From: a gamma proteobacterium SCGC AB-629-P17
Lineage (GTDB): Bacteria > Pseudomonadota > Gammaproteobacteria > PS1 > Pseudothioglobaceae
Reading direction: 5' to 3'
NCBI GenBank assembly: GCA_000372785.1
Contig: KB889758.1
Location: 93,015-139,034, forward strand
Length of the DNA: 46,020 bases
The notes beneath the pieces were generated by a model. That model ran no database searches. It had not been told where the DNA came from and was given only the letters and a program-made list of their open reading frames with translations. The position numbers and the translations under genes were made by a program. This document shows, piece after piece, positions 33,425 to 42,889 of this stretch (positions are counted from its first letter, which is position 1; every line of letters begins with the position of its first letter).

Positions 33425-35345
33425 TCTAAATTCAAACGAGCCCTCAGGCCCTTTAAAAAATAGATGGGAAAAGCATTTATTTGACTTGTCCTTGATTGCA
33501 CCTCAGAATAGAAAAAAATATAACATTATTGTTATCGGCACTGGTCTTGCAGGCGCTTCCCTATGCGCCACATTGGGCGAGGCTGGCTACAATGTCAAAT
33601 CCTTTTGCTACAATGACAGTCCCCGAAGGGCACACTCGATTGCTGCACAGGGTGGAATAAATGCCAGTAAGAATTATCAAAATGATGGTGACAGTACTTG
33701 GAGACTCTTTTATGACACCATAAAAGGGGGCGACTTTAGAGCTCGTGAGTCAAATGTTTATCGTTTAGCTCAATTAAGTTGCAATATTATTGACCAGGCT
33801 GTATCACAAGGTGTTCCTTTTGCAAGAGAGTACAGTGGTTATTTGGCCAATAGGTCTTTCGGAGGTGCTCAGGTCTCTCGTACCTTTTATGCACGTGGTC
33901 AAACCGGCCAACAACTGTTGTTGGGAGCATACAGCGCTATGAGCAAAGAAATATCTTCGGGGCGAGTGAGACATCAATCAAGGTCTGAAATGTTGGAGCT
34001 CATCATTGTTAATGATAGAGCGAGAGGGATTGTTGTTCGAGATTTAGTTAGCGGTGAAATTTCAGCACATATAGCTGACTGCGTTGTGATGTGTACAGGT
34101 GGCTATAGTAATGCTTTTTACCTCTCAACGAATGCCAAAGGTTGCAATACCTCTGCTACTTGGCGAGCTTACAAAAAAGGTGCCTACTTTGCAAATCCAA
34201 GTTTCACCCAAATTCATCCGACCTGTGTTCCACCAACAGGTGACAACCAATCTAAATTAACATTGATGAGTGAATCATTACGCAATGATGGTCGAATTTG
34301 GGCACCAAAAAACATCGAAGATTGTGATAAAGATCCAAATAATATTAATGAGGAAGATAGAGATTATTTTCTTGAACGCATGTACCCAGCTTTTGCAAAC
34401 CTAGTACCAAGAGATATTGCCTCTAGAGCGCTAAAGGAAATATGTGATGAGGGCAGAGGAATTGGATCAAAAGTTAATAATCAACGACTGGGTGTTTATC
34501 TTGATTTTTCTTCAGTGATTGAAAAAATAGGTATAGAAAAAGTGAAAGAAAAATATGGCAACTTGTTTGATATGTATGAAAGTATCACAGGTGAGAATCC
34601 TTATCAAGTTCCCATGAAAATTTATCCAGCACCACATTACACTATGGGTGGCCTATGGGTAGATTACAATTTGATGACGACTATTGATGGTCTTTTTGCT
34701 ACTGGGGAGGCTAATTTTTCTGACCACGGTTCTAACCGTCTAGGTGCTTCAGCACTAATGCAAGGTTTAGCTGATGGTTATTTTATAGCACCACAAACGG
34801 TAGCTAACTACTTAGCTAAAAGTCAATTCGAAGAAATAAGTAATATTCATCCAGAGGTTGTAGCTTCACTTGAATCAGTGAAGGCTCGTATAGGTAAACT
34901 AATGAATGCTCCCAAACCAAAACACTCACCAGACTATTTTCATCAAAAACTAGGTAGGATTTTATGGAGTGTATGTGGTATGTCAAGAGAAAAGCAATCA
35001 CTTAATGCTGCCATGAAAGATATTTCTAAACTGGAATCAGAGTTTTGGCAGAGCATAAAGGTTACAGGTTCTGCGGGCGACTTTAATCAAACATTAGAGA
35101 AAGCCGGAAGAGTAGCTGATTTTATTGAGCTCGGATATTTGATGTGCCGTGATGCAAGTGAGCGTGAAGAGTCATGCGGTGCTCATTCCCGAGTTGAATA
35201 CCTAGCTGAAAGTGGTGAAGCAAAGCGTGACGATGAAAACTATAGTCATGTTGCTGCCTGGGAGTTTCAAGATGGAGATCCTATACTACATAAAGAGAAG
35301 CTTCTTTTTGAATTTATTAAGCCATCTGTGAGGGATTATAAATGA
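33417..35345 (+). CDS. sdhA: Succinate dehydrogenase/fumarate reductase flavoprotein subunit
   Basis: 642 residues. The subunit binds FAD covalently and interconverts succinate and fumarate. Visible are the dinucleotide fold [20 protein letters not shown], the FAD-linked histidine near residue 73 in [18 protein letters not shown], the substrate-site IHPTC and the [20 protein letters not shown] / [20 protein letters not shown] segments. Length and the long lead before the Rossmann motif resemble the b558-associated enzymes of Bacteroidetes and Bacillus more than E. coli SdhA (588). Direction of the reaction cannot be told from sequence. Confidence 0.92.
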   Translation: MHNLNSNEPSGPLKNRWEKHLFDLSLIAPQNRKKYNIIVIGTGLAGASLCATLGEAGYNVKSFCYNDSPRRAHSIAAQGGINASKNYQNDGDSTWRLFYDTIKGGDFRARESNVYRLAQLSCNIIDQAVSQGVPFAREYSGYLANRSFGGAQVSRTFYARGQTGQQLLLGAYSAMSKEISSGRVRHQSRSEMLELIIVNDRARGIVVRDLVSGEISAHIADCVVMCTGGYSNAFYLSTNAKGCNTSATWRAYKKGAYFANPSFTQIHPTCVPPTGDNQSKLTLMSESLRNDGRIWAPKNIEDCDKDPNNINEEDRDYFLERMYPAFANLVPRDIASRALKEICDEGRGIGSKVNNQRLGVYLDFSSVIEKIGIEKVKEKYGNLFDMYESITGENPYQVPMKIYPAPHYTMGGLWVDYNLMTTIDGLFATGEANFSDHGSNRLGASALMQGLADGYFIAPQTVANYLAKSQFEEISNIHPEVVASLESVKARIGKLMNAPKPKHSPDYFHQKLGRILWSVCGMSREKQSLNAAMKDISKLESEFWQSIKVTGSAGDFNQTLEKAGRVADFIELGYLMCRDASEREESCGAHSRVEYLAESGEAKRDDENYSHVAAWEFQDGDPILHKEKLLFEFIKPSVRDYK

Positions 35346-36064
35346 ATTTTACACTTCATATTTGGCGACAAAAAAATGAAGAAAGTTTAGGGAATTTTGT
35401 CACCTATCAGGTAGAAAATATTGATGGAGATACTTCATTTTTAGAGATGCTTGATCAGCTTAACGAACAACTTATCGAAAAAGGTGATGATTGTGTTGTA
35501 TTTGATTATGACTGCAGAGAAGGAATTTGTGGAACCTGTTCACTGGTAATAAATGGTCATCCTCATGGCGCAAAAAACGCAACTGCAACCTGCCAATTAT
35601 ATATGCGAGACTACGCCAACCAGAACGAGCTTTGGGTTGAACCTTGGCGTGCTTCTAGCTTCCCAGTGATTAAGGATTTGGCTGTTAACCGTGATGCCTT
35701 CGATCGCATTATTCAAGCAGGCGGCTTTATTTCGGTGAGAACTGGCTCTGCACCTGAGGCTAACTCACAGCTTGTTAGTAAAGATAATGCTGATAATGCT
35801 TTCGATGCAGCCACTTGTATTGGTTGTGGTGCATGTGTTGCAGTTTGTCCAAACGCTTCAGCGAGTTTGTTTGTGGCAGCAAAAATTAATCATTTTCATC
35901 AATTGCCGCAAGGAAGTGTGGAAAGTAAAAATCGTGCAAAAAGGATGATTAATCAGATGGAAGTAGAAGGTTTTGGTAGTTGTTCAAATCACCGTCACTG
36001 TGAGGTTGTTTGTCCACAAGAAATATCTGTCAGCAATATTACTTTGATGAATAGCCTTCTCTAA
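35342..36064 (+). CDS. sdhB: Succinate dehydrogenase/fumarate reductase iron-sulfur subunit
   Basis: 240 residues, overlapping sdhA by 4 bp. It relays electrons from FAD to the membrane anchor through three clusters: the [2Fe-2S] ligands in [16 protein letters not shown] with a later Cys in ATCQLY, the [4Fe-4S] site [15 protein letters not shown], and the [3Fe-4S] site [20 protein letters not shown]. All ligands look present, so the complex should be functional. Confidence 0.95.
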   Translation: MNFTLHIWRQKNEESLGNFVTYQVENIDGDTSFLEMLDQLNEQLIEKGDDCVVFDYDCREGICGTCSLVINGHPHGAKNATATCQLYMRDYANQNELWVEPWRASSFPVIKDLAVNRDAFDRIIQAGGFISVRTGSAPEANSQLVSKDNADNAFDAATCIGCGACVAVCPNASASLFVAAKINHFHQLPQGSVESKNRAKRMINQMEVEGFGSCSNHRHCEVVCPQEISVSNITLMNSLL

Positions 36065-36186
36065 AGTTATTAGGTGTTTAATTATTTACATTATTTAACT
36101 TAAACAGAAAATAACTCGAGACATGGGACTTGAATGGATATGATTAGTATTGACTTAATGATCTTATTATTTTATTAGGGGGTATT

Positions 36187-37119
36187 ATGAAAATTGCACT
36201 ATTGGGAGCTGCTGGGGGTATTGGGCAAGCGCTAAGTTTATTGTTAAAAACACAGTTGCCAGCAGGTTCTGAATTGTCATTATATGACATTGCGCCATTA
36301 ACACCAGGCGTTGCGGTAGATCTTAGTCATATCCCAACTGCTGTAAAAGTAACCGGTTTTTCTGGTGAAAATCCCTCACCTGCCCTAAAGAATGCTGATA
36401 TTGTATTAATTTCAGCAGGTGTTGCACGTAAGCCAGGTATGGCTCGTGCTGATCTTTTTAACATTAATGCAGGTATTATTAAAAATCTTGTTACGAGTTG
36501 TGCTGAAACTTGTCCAAAAGCATTAATTGGTATTATTACTAATCCAGTTAATGCTACAGTTGCTATTGCTGCAGGAGTTTTAAAGGAAAAGGGTGTTTAT
36601 GATTCAGCACGGTTATTCGGTGTCACAACGCTTGATATTATCCGTTCAAACACTTTTGTTGCTGAAACACAAGGCTTAAATCCTGAAGATTATGAAGTGC
36701 CTGTAATTGGTGGCCATTCTGGTATTACTATATTGCCATTACTTTCACAGTCTGGTTGTGAGTTTACAGAAGAAGAAACTGCAGCCCTTACTAAACGTAT
36801 TCAGAATGCAGGAACTGAAGTTGTTGAAGCAAAAGCAGGCGGTGGTTCTGCTACCCTTTCAATGGGTTACGCTGGAGCACGTTTTTGTTTGTCTCTGGTC
36901 CGTGCACTTAATGGAGAAGATAACGTTGTTGAGTGTACTTATGTTGAGGGTCACGGTGAAAAAACACGCTTTTTTGCTCAGCCTGTTCTTTTAGGAAAAA
37001 GTGGTGTGGAAAAAGTATTAGACTATGGAGACTTAACAGCCTTCGAAGAGTCCAAACTCAATGATTCAATTGATACGCTTAAGAGTAACATTTTATCAGG
37101 TGAATTATTTAAAGAATAA
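36187..37119 (+). CDS. mdh: Malate dehydrogenase (NAD)
   Basis: 310 residues, the size of E. coli Mdh. It interconverts malate and oxaloacetate. It has the NAD site [20 protein letters not shown], substrate arginines in [29 protein letters not shown], and the catalytic histidine in [13 protein letters not shown]. It belongs to the E. coli/mitochondrial type, not the LDH-like type. It has a strong GGGGG ribosome site and follows sdhB by 122 bases that show no other feature. Confidence 0.97.
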   Translation: MKIALLGAAGGIGQALSLLLKTQLPAGSELSLYDIAPLTPGVAVDLSHIPTAVKVTGFSGENPSPALKNADIVLISAGVARKPGMARADLFNINAGIIKNLVTSCAETCPKALIGIITNPVNATVAIAAGVLKEKGVYDSARLFGVTTLDIIRSNTFVAETQGLNPEDYEVPVIGGHSGITILPLLSQSGCEFTEEETAALTKRIQNAGTEVVEAKAGGGSATLSMGYAGARFCLSLVRALNGEDNVVECTYVEGHGEKTRFFAQPVLLGKSGVEKVLDYGDLTAFEESKLNDSIDTLKSNILSGELFKE

Positions 37120-37179
37120 TCGATACTTATACTTTAAATACACGATAATACATGCTTCTCAAATCAATTCAGCGCAAAT

Positions 37180-38406
37180 ATGTCTATGCAATTCCATGAA
37201 AAAGCCCTAAACTATCATCGGGGGAGGAGGCCTGGGAAGATCTCCGTATCATCTCATAAGAATATAGATACCTATCAAGGATTAAGTTTGGCTTATACTC
37301 CAGGTGTTGCAGAACCAGTTCGAGAAATTATAAACAATCCGAATAAGGTAAACGAATATACAATCAAAGGTAATCTGGTTGCAGTTATTACAGATGGTTC
37401 AGCAGTTTTAGGCTTGGGAAATGTCGGCCCATTGGCAGCAAAGCCTGTCATGGAGGGAAAGGCTGTTTTGTTTAAACGTTTTGCTGATATTGATGTCTTT
37501 AACATTGAACTTGATACTCAAGATGTTGATGAAATTGTGAATACAATCAAAAATATTGCTCCAACTTTTGGTGGCATTAATTTAGAAGATATTTCAGCTC
37601 CTCGTTGCTTTGAAATTGAACAAAGACTGATTGATGAGTTAGACATACCTGTGTTTCATGACGATCAACATGGTACCGCTATCATTGTTGCAGCAGGTCT
37701 TTTAAATGCGCTAGAAATTCAAGGCAAAACCCCCGATACAGTGCAGATTGTTTGTGCAGGTGCTGGTTCTGCAGGGATTGCTATTTTGGACTTGCTAACT
37801 GAATTGGGCGTTAAGAAAGAAAACATGGTTCTTGTTGATCGTAATGGTGTGGTATCAGAAGATAGAAAGGATAAGGTTAACAAATACAAGGCTGAATTTG
37901 CACTAGATACCAAGAAAAAAACACTAAGCAATGCCATGAATGGTGCTGATGTTTTTATTGGTGTCGCGAGTGGAGATCTTGTTACACAAGAGATGGTTAA
38001 ATCGATGGCGGTAAATCCAATAATTTTTGCACTTTCAAACCCCGATCCTGAAATTTCACCAGCTGACGCCTTTGCCTGCAGAGATGATTTATTGATGGCA
38101 ACAGGACGAAGTGACTACCCTAACCAAGTCAACAATGTGCTCGGATTTCCGTATATTTTTAGGGGTGCTCTAGATGCCAAATCCAAAGCAATCAATACCG
38201 AAATGAAAATTGCTACAGTACATGCGCTAAAAGAATTGGCTAAGTTACCGGTTCCGGATACTGTTCTTCAGGCATATAACCTTGATAGCCTTAGTTATGG
38301 AAGGGATTACATCATTCCAAAACCATTCGATCCGAGACTAATCGACATCGTGCCGAAAGCAATTATTGAGGCTGCTATTTTGAGCGGTGTTTCGCGTCTA
38401 ACTTGA
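37180..38406 (+). CDS. maeB: Malic enzyme (MaeB-type catalytic domain only)
   Basis: 408 residues. It oxidatively decarboxylates malate to pyruvate, probably with NADP. The N-terminal [14 protein letters not shown], metal and substrate region [40 protein letters not shown] and the nucleotide site [16 protein letters not shown] are intact. E. coli MaeB carries a ~330-residue phosphotransacetylase-like extension, absent here, so acetyl-CoA control through that domain is not possible. Its position after sdhCAB-mdh groups the C4-acid enzymes. Confidence 0.93.
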   Translation: MSMQFHEKALNYHRGRRPGKISVSSHKNIDTYQGLSLAYTPGVAEPVREIINNPNKVNEYTIKGNLVAVITDGSAVLGLGNVGPLAAKPVMEGKAVLFKRFADIDVFNIELDTQDVDEIVNTIKNIAPTFGGINLEDISAPRCFEIEQRLIDELDIPVFHDDQHGTAIIVAAGLLNALEIQGKTPDTVQIVCAGAGSAGIAILDLLTELGVKKENMVLVDRNGVVSEDRKDKVNKYKAEFALDTKKKTLSNAMNGADVFIGVASGDLVTQEMVKSMAVNPIIFALSNPDPEISPADAFACRDDLLMATGRSDYPNQVNNVLGFPYIFRGALDAKSKAINTEMKIATVHALKELAKLPVPDTVLQAYNLDSLSYGRDYIIPKPFDPRLIDIVPKAIIEAAILSGVSRLT

Positions 38407-38442
38407 TCTTTCAATAACCCCCGAAAATAGGCTATTTAATGC

Positions 38443-38471
38443 TTGCTAAGAAAAACTAGTTATGGGATAAT
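38443..38471 (+). promoter_or_regulatory. Sigma-70 promoter for the tRNA-tuf transcript
   Basis: TTGCTA (38443-38448) and GATAAT (38466-38471) are 17 bp apart, about 17 bases before tRNA-Tyr, with a GTCCG discriminator-like segment after the -10. Confidence 0.6.
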
Positions 38472-38487
38472 GTCCGATTGTTTTTTT

Positions 38488-38572
<85 letters not shown>

Positions 38573-38594
38573 GGAAAACATGAGAATAGGAATT

Positions 38595-38668
38595 GCGGGT
38601 GTCGTATATCGGTATTACCTTGGCCTTCCAAGCCAATGAGGTGGGTTCGATTCCCATCACCCGCTCCA
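38595..38668 (+). tRNA. tRNA-Gly (UCC anticodon)
   Basis: 74 nt with encoded CCA. Acceptor GCGGGTG/CACCCGC pairs; anticodon arm TTGGC-CTTCCAA-GCCAA shows TCC; the T-arm GGTTCGATTCC is standard. Confidence 0.96.
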
Positions 38669-38683
38669 TGTGGTTAGGACTGT

Positions 38684-38759
<76 letters not shown>

Positions 38760-38788
38760 CTTAACATTATGAATATAGGGGAATAGAC

Positions 38789-39979
38789 ATGTCAAAAGAA
38801 AAATTCGAAAGAACCAAACCACATGTGAATGTGGGCACAATTGGTCACGTTGACCATGGTAAGACTACACTAACTGCAGCCTTGACTAAATGTATGTCTG
38901 AAGCTCGTGGTGGTGAGGTCAAAAATTATGCAGATATTGATAACGCACCTGAAGAAAGAGAGCGCGGTATCACCATCTCAACTGCACACGTAGAGTATGA
39001 GTCAGAAGCTCGTCACTATGCTCACGTTGACTGCCCAGGACATGCTGACTATGTTAAGAACATGATTACTGGTGCTGCGCAAATGGATGGCGCTATTATC
39101 GTAATCGCTGCGACTGACGGGCCAATGGCTCAAACTCGTGAGCACATTCTTTTGTCTCGACAGGTAGGTGTTCCATATATCGTCGTTTATATGAACAAAG
39201 TAGACTTGGTTGATGACGATGAGCTAGTGGAGCTTGTTGAAATGGAAATCCGTGAACTATTAACAGAATACGAATTCCCTGGTGACGATACACCGGTGAT
39301 CCTTGGTTCAGCTTTGAAAGCATTAGAAGGCGATACCTCTGATATGGGCGTTCCTTCCATCCAAAAACTAGTTGATGCATTAGATTCATATATCCCAACA
39401 CCAAAACGTGACACCGATAAAACATTCCTGATGCCGATTGAGGACGTGTTCTCAATCTCAGGTCGTGGTACTGTTGTAACAGGTCGTATCGAGCGTGGTG
39501 TCGTTAACGTTGGTGACGAAATTGAAATCGTTGGTATTAAAGACACTCAACTCACTACTTGTACCGGTGTTGAAATGTTCAGAAAACTGCTTGACTCAGG
39601 TGAAGCAGGTGATAACGTTGGAGTACTACTTCGCGGTACCAAGCGTGAAGAGGTTGAACGTGGTCAAGTACTTGCGAAGAAAGGTACGATCACACCACAT
39701 ACTAAGTTTGAAGCTGAGGTTTATATCTTAAGTAAAGAAGAAGGTGGACGTCATACGCCATTCTTTAACAACTATCGACCACAGTTCTACTTCAGAACAA
39801 CAGACGTAACTGGTGCCGTGCAATTACCATCAGGTGTTGAAATGGTTATGCCTGGTGATAACGTTAAGATGTCGGTTGAGTTACTTGCACCAATTGCGAT
39901 GGAAGAAGGTTTAAGATTCGCAATCAGAGAAGGCGGTCGCACGGTAGGTGCTGGCGTGGTCTCGAAGATAACTGATTAA
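38789..39979 (+). CDS. tuf: Elongation factor Tu
   Basis: 396 residues. EF-Tu brings aminoacyl-tRNA to the ribosome. The G1 loop is [13 protein letters not shown], the switch I/G2 region [15 protein letters not shown]3 DCPGHADYV and G4 MNKVDLVDD. Domains 2 and 3 follow, ending [12 protein letters not shown]. The tRNA cluster upstream and tRNA-Trp/secE downstream make this the tufB position. Codon use is visibly more biased (GGT, CGT, AAC) than in neighbours, as expected for a highly expressed gene. Confidence 0.99.
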   Translation: MSKEKFERTKPHVNVGTIGHVDHGKTTLTAALTKCMSEARGGEVKNYADIDNAPEERERGITISTAHVEYESEARHYAHVDCPGHADYVKNMITGAAQMDGAIIVIAATDGPMAQTREHILLSRQVGVPYIVVYMNKVDLVDDDELVELVEMEIRELLTEYEFPGDDTPVILGSALKALEGDTSDMGVPSIQKLVDALDSYIPTPKRDTDKTFLMPIEDVFSISGRGTVVTGRIERGVVNVGDEIEIVGIKDTQLTTCTGVEMFRKLLDSGEAGDNVGVLLRGTKREEVERGQVLAKKGTITPHTKFEAEVYILSKEEGGRHTPFFNNYRPQFYFRTTDVTGAVQLPSGVEMVMPGDNVKMSVELLAPIAMEEGLRFAIREGGRTVGAGVVSKITD

Positions 39980-39994
39980 TATTGAATATAATTT

Positions 39995-40027
39995 GTAGCT
40001 ACAGTTTTCTGTGGCTACGTTTTTTTT
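39995..40027 (+). terminator. Rho-independent terminator after tuf
   Basis: GTAGCTACAG and CTGTGGCTAC pair over 10 bp (one T-G) with a TTTT loop, followed by G and eight T, between tuf and tRNA-Trp. Confidence 0.88.
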
Positions 40028-40041
40028 AGGGATTTATATTT

Positions 40042-40117
40042 AGGCAAGTGGCTCAATTGGTAGAGTGGCGGTCTCCAAAACCGTTGGTTGGGGGTTCGAG
40101 TCCCTCCTTGCCTGCCA
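40042..40117 (+). tRNA. tRNA-Trp (CCA anticodon)
   Basis: 76 nt with encoded CCA. Acceptor AGGCAAG/CTTGCCT pairs perfectly; anticodon arm GCGGT-CTCCAAA-ACCGT shows CCA. It is the usual tRNA ahead of secE. Confidence 0.97.
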
Positions 40118-40132
40118 AATTAAAGGATAGAT

Positions 40133-40513
40133 GTGACTAAGCAAATAGACAATCTAAATAAAGGATCATTCCAATTAAATACTATTCTGTCAATTGTTAT
40201 ATTGATAGTCTCAATTGCAATGTTTTATTTAAATCCTCTTGGATTGACGACACTTTTTAAGGTTCTTATAATGCTATTTGGATTTGTTGTCGCAGCAGCT
40301 ATATTTATTAAATCTGCACAAGGTGATCGATTTCTCCACTTTGTGAAGGAAACCAGAATTGAATTAAGAAAAGTTGTTTGGCCGACTCGACAAGAAACCA
40401 TTAAAACAACTGGATTTGTGTTGATTGCCGTAATTATTGTTGCAATCTTTCTGTGGATTATTGATGCATTCTTTACTTGGGGTGTGCAATTGATTTCAAC
40501 GTTAAATTTTTAA
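40133..40513 (+). CDS. secE: Preprotein translocase subunit SecE
   Basis: 126 residues, starting at GTG with an AAAGGA site; an ATG two bases upstream in another frame is followed at once by a stop. Three membrane helices are visible, as in E. coli. The conserved amphipathic region is HFVKETRIELRKVVWPTRQE, followed by the last helix. SecE clamps SecY in the translocon. It begins the secE-nusG pair, 14 bases from nusG. Confidence 0.96.
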   Translation: MTKQIDNLNKGSFQLNTILSIVILIVSIAMFYLNPLGLTTLFKVLIMLFGFVVAAAIFIKSAQGDRFLHFVKETRIELRKVVWPTRQETIKTTGFVLIAVIIVAIFLWIIDAFFTWGVQLISTLNF

Positions 40514-40526
40514 GTAAAGGGTTTTC

Positions 40527-41060
40527 ATGTCTAAGAAGTGGTTTGTCATCCATGCAAGAAGTGGCTATGAAGCAAAAGTAAAAGCTGCCATAGAAGAAGC
40601 CGTATCTCGTGAAGGTATCGAAGATCTTGTTGGCGAGATTATGATTCCAACTGAGCAAGTGGTTGAACTAAAAGGCGGAAAAAAAAGAGAAACTGAACGT
40701 AAGTTTTTTCCAGGTTATATGTTAATAAAGATGGAACTTACTGAGCCGAGTTGGTTGTTGGTTAAAAACACCAGAAATGTGATTGGTTTTATCGGTGGTT
40801 CCTCAGGAAAACCTTCTCCAATAACACAAAGAGAGGTTGAAAGAATTTTTGCACGTGTTCAAGAAGGAGCTGATAAGCCTAAACCTAAAGTTGCATTCCA
40901 GCCAGGCGAAGAAGTGTTGGTTATAGATGGTCCATTTAATGAATTTAATGGCACTGTTGAAGGTGTTAATTATGAAAAAAGTTTACTGACAGTGGAAGTC
41001 TTGATTTTTGGTCGTACCACTGCAGTTGAGTTAGAGTTTGCTCAAGTGGAGAAAACCTAA
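40527..41060 (+). CDS. nusG: Transcription termination/antitermination protein NusG
   Basis: 177 residues. NusG binds RNA polymerase, Rho and ribosomal S10. The NGN domain starts KKWFVIHARSGYEAKVKAAI and contains RKFFPGYMLIKMEL and TRNVIGFIGG; the KOW domain has FQPGEEVLVIDGPFNEFNGT. Length is normal (181 in E. coli). Confidence 0.98.
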   Translation: MSKKWFVIHARSGYEAKVKAAIEEAVSREGIEDLVGEIMIPTEQVVELKGGKKRETERKFFPGYMLIKMELTEPSWLLVKNTRNVIGFIGGSSGKPSPITQREVERIFARVQEGADKPKPKVAFQPGEEVLVIDGPFNEFNGTVEGVNYEKSLLTVEVLIFGRTTAVELEFAQVEKT

Positions 41061-41129
41061 GTTGGCCTTGACAGGCTGTTTTAACTAAAGGGGAGCTTAA
41101 CAGCGTTTGTACCCATAGGAGATAGAATA

Positions 41130-41558
41130 ATGGCAAAAAAAATTGAGACATACATCAAGTTGCAGGTACCTGCAGCGGAGGCGAATCCATCGCCACCAGT
41201 TGGTCCAGCATTAGGTCAACATGGTGTCAATATTATGGATTTTTGTAAAGCTTTTAACGCTCAAACTCAAGATCTTGATAAAGGTATGCCGGTGCCAGTC
41301 ATCATTACAGTCTATAACGATCGTAGTTTTACATTTATTACTAAAACACCACCTGCCGCAGTTCTTTTGCGCAAAGTAACAGGTATTGAAAAAGGAAGCG
41401 GTGAGCCACATATGAATAAAGTTGGAACAGTAACTCGCGCTCAATTAGAAGAAGTAGCTAACATAAAAATGAAAGATTTGAATGCAAATGATATGGATGC
41501 CGCAGTACAAATTATTGCTGGTACAGCTCGTTCGATGGGCTTAGTGGTGGAGGGTTAA
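41130..41558 (+). CDS. rplK: 50S ribosomal protein L11
   Basis: 142 residues. L11 forms the base of the factor-binding stalk. It is recognised by [35 protein letters not shown] and the C-terminal [12 protein letters not shown]. It is first of the rplK-rplA pair, 2 bases before rplA. Confidence 0.98.
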   Translation: MAKKIETYIKLQVPAAEANPSPPVGPALGQHGVNIMDFCKAFNAQTQDLDKGMPVPVIITVYNDRSFTFITKTPPAAVLLRKVTGIEKGSGEPHMNKVGTVTRAQLEEVANIKMKDLNANDMDAAVQIIAGTARSMGLVVEG

Positions 41559-41560
41559 TA

Positions 41561-42256
41561 ATGGCTAATCTAACAAAAAAACAAAAAGATAACGATTCAA
41601 AAATTGAAACTGGAGTTCGTTATTCAATAATAGATGCCCTTAGTCTTGTTAAGGATTGCGCAACAGCAAAATTTGACGAATCCATTGATGTCAGTATTAA
41701 TCTAGGTATTGATTCCAAAAAATCAGATCAAAACGTTCGCGGTGCTGTTGTGCTTCCAAATGGAACAGGAAAGGTTGTTCGAGTTGCGGTCTTTACTCAA
41801 GGTGATAATGTTCAAAAAGCAACTGATGCCGGTGCAGACATTGTTGGGATGGAAGACTTGATGAAGTCTATACAGGATGGTGACCTTAATTATGATGTTG
41901 TTATTGCTTCACCTGATGCAATGGGCGTAGTTGGACGATTAGGCCAAGTTCTTGGGCCACGTGGCTTAATGCCAAACCCAAAGGTTGGAACAGTAACACC
42001 AGATGTTGCTAAAGCTGTTAAGAATGCAAAAGCAGGACAGGTACGCTATCGTGCAGATAAAGCTGGAATTATTCATGCAGGTGTTGGTAAAGCTTCATTT
42101 GATGTAAAGGCATTGGAGGAAAATATTTCTGCACTGATTGATGCACTTAAAAAAGCTAAGCCTAGTTCAGCAAAAGGTGTTTATTTTAAAAAGATAAGTG
42201 TTTCATCAACTATGGGCCCAGGCCTTGCTATTGATACAGCTAGTGTTGATATTTAA
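41561..42256 (+). CDS. rplA: 50S ribosomal protein L1
   Basis: 231 residues. L1 forms the mobile L1 stalk at the E site and represses its own operon. Typical segments are [40 protein letters not shown]-like text read here as [19 protein letters not shown], and [17 protein letters not shown]. Confidence 0.98.
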   Translation: MANLTKKQKDNDSKIETGVRYSIIDALSLVKDCATAKFDESIDVSINLGIDSKKSDQNVRGAVVLPNGTGKVVRVAVFTQGDNVQKATDAGADIVGMEDLMKSIQDGDLNYDVVIASPDAMGVVGRLGQVLGPRGLMPNPKVGTVTPDVAKAVKNAKAGQVRYRADKAGIIHAGVGKASFDVKALEENISALIDALKKAKPSSAKGVYFKKISVSSTMGPGLAIDTASVDI

Positions 42257-42325
42257 TTAGTTTTAATACCAATAATTTAAATTTTTATTGGTAAATGAAT
42301 TCTTTGGGCGACAGGGTTACTTGTT

Positions 42326-42404
42326 CTGCCTCAAAGACCATAGGTGCGACAAATTGTTTTCAATTTGTTGCTTAATAAATTGATTCTTCAATTTGCCTAT
42401 GCAG
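42326..42404 (+). promoter_or_regulatory. Probable L10 leader RNA (autoregulatory element)
   Basis: The 224-base gap before rplJ is structured. CATAGG (42339) pairs with CCTATG (42396), extended by CTGC (42326) with GCAG (42401) across an asymmetric internal loop of kink-turn type. It encloses an 11-bp hairpin GCGACAAATTG/CAATTTGTTGC with a TTTT loop (42346-42371) and a smaller AAATTGA/TTCAATTT hairpin. This fits the site bound by the L10-L7/L12 complex. A further 9-bp hairpin TACCAATAA/TTATTGGTA lies at 42267-42293. Confidence 0.55.
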
Positions 42405-42480
42405 AGGGTATGAAAATACTCTGTGGCGAAAGTTGTAATTTTATAACTTTCTTTTTGTTTAATTGTTCAGGAGAGACAAT

Positions 42481-42889
42481 ATGGCTCTAAATCTTGAAGC
42501 AAAAAAGGCAGTTGTCGAACAGGTCAATGCAGTAGCTAGTAATGCAGTGTCTGTGGGAGTTGCCGAGTATCGTGGATTGAATGTTGAACAAATGACTAAT
42601 TTGCGGAACTCTGCGATAGATGCAGATATTTCTTTGCGTGTCGTAAAAAACACGCTTGCAAAGAGAGCATTAGCTGAAACCAAATGTGAGTGCATCTTGC
42701 CGGTTCTAAGTGGCCAAGTCATTTTGGGATTTTCCCAAGAAGACCCGGGTGCTGTAGCGCGAGTTTTCCGTGATTTCATTAAAGAAAATGAAGCATTAGT
42801 CGTTAAAGGTTTGGGAGTTTCGGGTGAATTTGTTGATGCGGATCAACTAAAACGCATCGCGGACCTTCCAACTAAAGATCAAGCAATCA
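42481..42889 (+). pseudogene. rplJ: 50S ribosomal protein L10, first 136 codons (cut by chimeric junction)
   Basis: The ATG at 42481 has an AGGAGAG site and gives [32 protein letters not shown] follows, clearly L10. L10 anchors the L7/L12 stalk. After 42889 the sequence leaves rplJ and becomes antisense rpoB, giving a false ending (IIF then stop). The missing C-terminus is on the minus strand at 45813-45925; joining the two gives an in-frame 173-residue protein. The break is almost surely technical, so the genome should have an intact gene. Confidence 0.93.
42795..42889 (+). repeat. 95-bp perfect inverted repeat, left arm
   Basis: Identical to the reverse complement of 45926-46020 over 95 bases, inside rplJ. 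The copy ends exactly at the window's last base. Confidence 0.97.
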
